The notes beneath the pieces were generated by a model. The model was not told the DNA's origin. It worked only from the letters and a program-made list of their open reading frames with translations, and searched no databases. From Priapulus caudatus (taxonomy: Eukaryota; Priapulida; Priapulimorpha; Priapulimorphida; Priapulidae): a DNA stretch of 23,292 bases. Shown here piece after piece: positions 19,351 to 23,292 of this stretch; positions within the stretch are counted from its first letter, which is position 1, and every line of letters starts with the position of its first letter. The stretch covers positions 107,253-130,544 of the forward strand of contig NW_014577942.1 of NCBI RefSeq assembly GCF_000485595.1. Reading direction: 5' to 3'. A program made the position numbers and the translations under genes.

Positions 19351-19412
19351 AGAGAGAGAGAGAGGGAGAGAGGGGGAGAGAGGGGGAGAGAGAGAGCGAG
19401 AGAGAGAGAGAG
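19351..19412. repeat. GA microsatellite
   Basis: This is an interrupted (AG)n run beside the donor of the 19419-19518 exon. The pyrimidine strand is the sense strand of that intron. Confidence 0.95.
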
Positions 19413-19418
19413 CCATAC

Positions 19419-19518
19419 GTGAGCTGCAGTGGTCAGTGCTGTGTATGTGAACACATGTGTCCATGAAGGCCACCATGTCGTCCGATTCCGTCGTGCCCAT
19501 CTCCAGGTGATAGTCGGC
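19419..19518 (-). CDS. Internal exon of the same membrane protein (juxtamembrane ectodomain)
   Basis: This 100-base minus-strand exon follows an acceptor read as gtcgccag and begins GCC GAC TAT. It ends at TCA C before a GTATGG donor, so it enters in phase 0 and leaves in phase 1. It encodes ADYHLEMGTTESDDMVAFMD and then TCVHIHSTDHCSS, with two cysteines that may form a disulphide. The phase-0 start matches the end of the 20702-20842 exon, and the phase-1 end matches the start of the transmembrane exon at 18179. The split codon joins to an arginine. The stretch is acidic and hydrophilic, as expected outside the membrane. A GA-rich microsatellite (about 19351-19412) lies just inside the downstream intron, within 10 bases of the donor, which could affect splicing. 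I do not recognise the family. Confidence 0.65.
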
Positions 19519-19811
19519 CTGGCGACAAACAAACAGTGCCACGATCAAATTCAGCACTTCGAGGTTAAACCACAGAGACGAAGATATCCCAAGAAAAACA
19601 AATGTCAAAAATACCGAACATTGAATGCGAGTGACGAAGCCACTTTCACGGTAAACGCTGAACGCATTTGCTGTGGAGAATATAGCAGATGGTATCGCCC
19701 TCCCCATGGGGGGGGGGCATCATATACTTCAATACAGTTAGGATAAGTGACTTTGTCACCTGGTAAAAAGATGAAAGGCGAAAAAAAGAAGGAAGGTCGA
19801 ATGCGCCTAAA
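19519..19811. other. Intron sequence, no other feature seen
   Basis: This is unique sequence between the 19419 exon's acceptor and the 19818-20529 transposon. Open frames on both strands lack coding support. Confidence 0.4.
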
Positions 19812-19817
19812 CATATG

Positions 19818-20529
19818 CAGGGATGAGATTAGAGAATTTAATTTTCAGCTGACATTTTAATTAGCAAACAGAGGAGCGAGCAATGCGAGGACCGTAGGTC
19901 ATTTTTTAAAAGAATGGTGCAATTTGGTGCATTCTAAGCTATTCTGAACAAATTATAGGAGACTCTTGAATCACCTTTTCAAGTTGTCAAAAGGAACAAA
20001 CGAACTATAATAGCAAATTGGGGGGGGGGCTGAAAATAGGGCAAGTTTTGTTATTAAATGTCTAGACATAATGATATTTTTATGTTTCCACCCGTCGCTT
20101 GCATTGTTTTACTCAGACATAAGCTGCCTTGCTGCGACCAGATTTGAATGAAAAAAACACAATGCGAATGGAACAATCAGTGCATAGTCATGCACAGAAC
20201 ATGCACGCAGCAACATGTAAACCCGGCCCCCAGGCCAGGCATCGTCGTTACGTGATCAGCTTCCTCAAATGTTTGCCCCTCTACTGCAGCCTGTGAACGA
20301 GGATTTCCTTTTCTGGTACGCAAAAACAGATACACTGTATACTTCGCTGTCAGCCTACTGTCTACACTCTACAGTCTACAGTCAGGTGCTGTTGAGGGTA
20401 TATAATTTAAATTGTTACATTGTTACCCCTTCCCAATTTTCTCAACGAATTTAGACGTTTCAGAAAATCGACCCCTGGGACTGTCAAATCCGCGGATTTC
20501 CGCGGATCCGCGGAAGAATCTCATCCCTG
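19818..20529. mobile_element. 712-bp non-autonomous DNA transposon, CAGGGATGAGATT ends
   Basis: The ends CAGGGATGAGATT and AATCTCATCCCTG form perfect 13-bp inverted repeats. Both sides are flanked by CATATG (19812-19817 and 20530-20535), a 6-bp target duplication at a site that is itself palindromic. The right sub-terminal region has a run of overlapping CCGCGG motifs. Its right half resembles the right half of the 17396-17844 element: both contain ttttctcaacg(a/g)attt about 90 bases inside the end. The two are therefore one family. No transposase frame is present. It lies in the intron between the 20702 and 19419 exons. Confidence 0.75.
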
Positions 20530-20701
20530 CATATGATCCCAATACTCCTCCCCCTCCCAAAAATGCTCTCATCGACGTTACCCCGATCTCAAAAACGGCC
20601 CACGAGAATCCTCAGCAGAGAGACAGCTCTCACATTGCCCTCCCCACATAAAAAAACGTGCGTCCCCCCCCCCCTACACTAAGCATGCAGCGCACGCGCA
20701 C

Positions 20702-20842
20702 CTGTATGCAGAGGTCCTTCTCGGTGCGCTGCTCCATGGTGACGTGCAGCTGCAGCGTGTGCGAAAAGCCGGGCACCTCGACGCTCTCGACGCTGTTCGT
20801 GCTGACGAACGTGTAGTGCCATGTGAGCAGCAGGTCCTCCAC
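20702..20842 (-). CDS. Internal exon of unrecognised single-pass membrane protein (ectodomain part)
   Basis: This minus-strand exon of 47 codons is in phase 0 at both ends. The upstream intron ends in gccgcag directly before GTG GAG GAC, and the exon ends in ATA CAG followed by a GTGCGC donor. It encodes a hydrophilic stretch containing TWHYTFVSTNSVESVEVPGF and ending DLCIQ, with one cysteine at exon residue 45. The pattern of alternating hydrophobic residues (LQLHVTM) suggests a beta-rich extracellular domain; that is an inference. It is the most upstream exon of the chain that I can find, so the start codon and signal peptide must lie beyond the window or in exons I cannot see. Codon use is GC-rich, unlike the AT-rich introns around it. 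I do not recognise the protein family. The chance that it is coding is raised by phase agreement with the next exon, but there is no transcript evidence. Confidence 0.68.
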
Positions 20843-20898
20843 CTGCGGCCACGACAACGAGATTCACGTGCGTGCGCGAAATACAGAAAGAGTACAAA

Positions 20899-21112
20899 TA
20901 TAGAGTAAAATACTTACATGTATATATATCAAGAGCACACAATAGATCTATAATTATTATAGCCATAATAGCCATAATAACCATAATAGCTATAATAGCT
21001 ATAATAGCCATAATAGGTATAATAGGTAGATAATAGCTATAATAGCCATAATAGATATAAGATTAGCTCTATTATGTGCTCTTGATATATATATATATAT
21101 TTACTCTATATA
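20899..21112. repeat. Inverted-repeat element with an internal 9-bp array
   Basis: The arms share atatatcaagagcac(a)(c/t)aatag (about 20924-20945 and 21069-21091) and, further out, tatagagtaaa. Between them are about ten copies of a taatagcca-like 9-bp unit (20950-21060). It lies about 60 bases upstream, on the minus strand, of the 20702-20842 exon's acceptor. Confidence 0.75.
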
Positions 21113-21119
21113 TAATATA

Positions 21120-21784
21120 CAGGGTTCTTGTTAATAGCCGGTAACCGGTTATTTTTACCGCCTATCGCGCAATTTGTTACCGGCTATCAATTTGAGAGAA
21201 ACTCCCACTAAAGGCGGTAATATATTTAATCCATATTTGAAAAAACGAAGTTTATTTTAAATACTTCCAACCCAAGACTAACTCTGTGCACGGGCGGGTC
21301 GCCGGCGAGTTTGTTTACCCTCGTGCGGACACACAGACAAGCGGAAGTTTCATACATATCAAGCAATTTGATTGGTGGTGTCGTATAGGCGAGATCCAAT
21401 CAGAAGTGCCGTTTCAAACGAACTTCAGCAAAGCGCGCGCGTTACCAGTTTACCGCCGGCGGAACGAGCATGGACTCTTCGGGGAAAAGACAGACCTCCC
21501 TGGAAGTCTTTTTTAAGAAGAGGCAACGTACAGGCGAGTATAGCCACGGATAGCAGCATAATCGTGAGATGTCTCGTAAAAATGATGCAAAATCATACTG
21601 TGTACACCCAGTGTCACGGATTAGCACTCGTCCGGTCGTCCGAGACGAGTGATTTTTCAGCAGGACAAGTGCCAAATCACACCCTACTCGTCCGATGACG
21701 AGTAACAATTTCAGTTAGATTTAGTTTAGATTTTTGTTTTTGATTTTTGTTTTTTGATTGGCGCCGGCTCACTCGTGGCACAAA
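21120..21784 (+). mobile_element. hAT-like transposon fragment, copy B, with terminal CAGGGTTCTTGTTAA
   Basis: The left end CAGGGTTCTTGTTAA is found in inverted orientation at 13550-13564, so it is probably a transposon terminus. Sub-terminal bases hold repeated ACCGG(T/C)TAT and ACCGCCTAT motifs. Inside is a 27-codon reading frame (21470-21553), followed by the dispersed sequence shared with 12725-12953. A single N at 21785 lies exactly where the homology ends. CAGGG ends are common in hAT elements; the superfamily is my inference. No transposase catalytic region is visible and no right terminus was found. Confidence 0.5.
21470..21553 (+). pseudogene. Truncated N-terminal reading frame with PCNA-interaction-like motif
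   Basis: The frame runs ATG to TAG for 27 codons and begins MDSSGKRQTSLEVFFKKRQR. QTSLEVFF matches the PIP-box pattern Q-x-x-hydrophobic-x-x-aromatic-aromatic and is flanked by lysine and arginine, as in many PCNA-binding peptides. After the stop, the same frame stays open for 34 more codons, to GTCCGAGACGAGTGA. This suggests a longer ancestral protein broken by a nonsense change. As part of a repeated element it is most likely the remnant of a transposase N-terminus. Confidence 0.4.
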
Positions 21785-21920
21785 NGAAAAGGACGCGCGC
21801 CGAGCCACACACCAACAAAAACGAGCATTTGGATTTATTCTCGCCCTACGTGCAAAGTCGAAAGGCTTCTGCAATCGCCACAACTCCTCAATTGACCGAT
21901 TATGCGGCTTTATGTAGTAC

Positions 21921-22138
21921 CCAGAGGGCCTCGGGTAGATGTTTCTAAATAGAGGGCAGCGAATAAGTCATTGTGTCGCCGCGAGGCGGCGTTGGCGCGC
22001 TTCGCGCGGATATCCGGGCTGCAGATCGTCCAGAGGGCCTCGGGTAGATGTTTCTAAATAGAGGGCAGCGAATAAGTCATTGTGTCGCCGCGAGGCGGCG
22101 TTGGCGCGCTTCGTGCGGATATCCGGGCTGCAGATCGT
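21921..22138 (+). repeat. 109-bp tandem duplication
   Basis: 21921-22029 and 22030-22138 are identical except for one base (cttcgcgcgg against cttcgtgcgg). The unit contains a gccgcgaggcggc hairpin. Confidence 0.95.
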
Positions 22139-22139
22139 C

Positions 22140-22602
22140 TAAATTTCTAGAAATGTAACTCAAATCGTTCGCGCCATATGATAGTTTAATTGTACACTTT
22201 CTTACCGCCCATAGCCGTGCGTATATTAACCTGTGCGATACCGCGCGTAGATACTTGCTAATTAATTAAACCACTCGCGCTTCAATAAACTCAAGAATCA
22301 CAGAGATCATAGATAACACATGTGTTTATATGTATCTAGATTTCTAGAAAAGTAACTCAAATCGTTCGCGCCATATAGCTTTTAATTGTACACTTTCTTA
22401 GTGTAAACACAGCAGCTAGTCATTTTGGAAGAATAATGACAACTGTAATTCACAAGATAAATGCGTTCCACTCTCCACTCGCTCGCAACTGTAACATGTG
22501 CTTTGCAGTTCTAAAAAATCTAGATATACATAGACACATGTCTTAGCTATAATCTCTGTAAATTTTGAGTTTATTGAAGCACGATTAGTCTAATTAATTA
22601 CT
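22140..22602. repeat. Direct and inverted repeats of a fold-back element
   Basis: About 22140-22205 is repeated in the same orientation at 22335-22400 (gtaactcaaatcgttcgcgc and cacttt). About 22257-22345 is inverted at 22513-22602 (cttcaataaactca, acacatgt, tctaga). No gene is seen. Confidence 0.75.
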
Positions 22603-22746
22603 ACGAACCATTGTACAGCATATCCATACAGCGCTGTACTTAAGCGGCAGCGGTGTGGATCAATTTGGAAACAACATGCCGTCCAGCGATCACGTGACCG
22701 ATTTTTTCCGACTCGTCATGGCGCAACTCTCTGTATACAGGGACCC

Positions 22747-22836
22747 TTAGGTTAGGGTTAGGGTTAGGATTAGGGCTAGGGTTAGGGTTAGGGCTAGGGT
22801 TAGGGTTAGGGTTAGGGTTAGGGTTAGGGTTAGGGT
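22747..22836 (+). repeat. Interstitial telomeric repeat (TTAGGG)
   Basis: About 15 TTAGGG units form a 90-base tract, with variants TTAGGATTAGGGC and GGGCTAGGG toward the left and perfect units toward the right. Confidence 0.95.
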
Positions 22837-23184
22837 TTTTGCATCATTCCTTGATATACGGAAAGTCTGTGCATCAGTTGATGATACCTAAGGTGCCTAA
22901 AGTGGAGTTGCACCTATGATGACATCAATACATCTTTTTTGTTATACACAATAATGTATCATATTACTATCAGTATCACTGTAGTATCAGTATCACATAC
23001 TTGAGTGAAAATCTGAAAATGATGATTATCCATTTGTACATTCTTTAAATTGAAAAAAGAAGTAATTGATTCACCAGGTATTCAAGTTGATCACACGTGG
23101 TTTGAGTACATATTTCGCCACTGGTATTCAACATACAGGTGACGTTGATCACAGGTGGTTTGAATAGACCATGGACGCCCTTCT
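22837..23184. other. Right-edge sequence, no gene seen
   Basis: This holds a diverged pair of gttgatcacacgtggtttga segments (about 23087-23108 and 23143-23164). Nothing else was recognised. Confidence 0.5.
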
Positions 23185-23292
23185 ATGTGTGAAATCTACC
23201 TGCGCTTCTGACGCCCTTCAGAGGGCGTTTGCAGGGCGCCCTGCAGACGACCTCCGGTGTGTGAAATCTACCTGCCCTTCTGACGGCCTCCG
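23185..23292 (+). repeat. 73-bp repeat pair with central palindrome, cut by the window end
   Basis: tgtgtgaaatctacctgc plus the following bases occur at about 23185 and 23258. A perfect 16-bp palindrome, TGCAGGGCGCCCTGCA, lies between them at 23230-23245. Confidence 0.8.

Overview
The window is nuclear DNA from a metazoan, and it is mostly repeats. The evidence for an animal genome is split exons with GT-AG introns, interstitial TTAGGG/CCCTAA telomeric tracts, long AC/GT, TC and AT microsatellites, many small inverted-repeat elements, and a 794-base assembly gap. There are no bacterial-type operons, and no rRNA, tRNA or CRISPR array that I can support. TTAGGG telomeres argue against most insects. 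CpG richness and many fold-back and hAT-like elements would fit a marine invertebrate, but I cannot name the taxon.

Left part (1-8300): two copies of a roughly 2.5 kb segment, in permuted order. Block X (about 34-1078) and block Y (about 1124-2558) recur as Y' (about 4654-6101) and X' (about 6401-7540). A spacer (2559-4650) holds a G-rich minisatellite, telomeric repeats and GT microsatellite. The copies differ mainly by one-base indels, which looks like uncorrected long-read error. Y carries several near-perfect hairpins, and X carries a cluster of promoter-like motifs. I see no credible protein gene here. A 272 bp hAT-like non-autonomous element closes the region.

Middle part (8300-11188): AT-rich, gene-poor DNA with a weak periodic repeat near 9850-10125.

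Right part (11189-20842, minus strand): the 3' end of one unrecognised gene. Four exons (20702-20842, 19419-19518, 18043-18179, 11189-11425) join with matching phases 0, 1 and 0. Together they encode the last 204 residues of a single-pass membrane protein: an extracellular part, a transmembrane helix followed by five arginines, and a Pro/Ala-rich cytoplasmic tail. A fifth good exon (14076-14221) does not fit its position in phase. It may belong to a paralogue or reveal a rearranged assembly. The last intron is bordered at both ends by the same 77-bp satellite family, and the terminal exon's 3' splice site lies inside a satellite unit. A local duplication made a second copy of the transmembrane exon's acceptor and first codons, which could in principle give a soluble isoform.

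Mobile elements in the right part include two related elements with CAGRGATGAGA ends and 6-bp target duplications, one of them with its empty site preserved nearby. There are also hAT-like fragments encoding a short peptide with a PCNA-binding-like motif, and several fold-back elements. The end of the window (21900-23292) is repeats and a 90-bp telomeric tract. The most promising signals are the gene architecture, the satellite-derived splice site and the two-element family. I did not find a clearly new multi-gene system.
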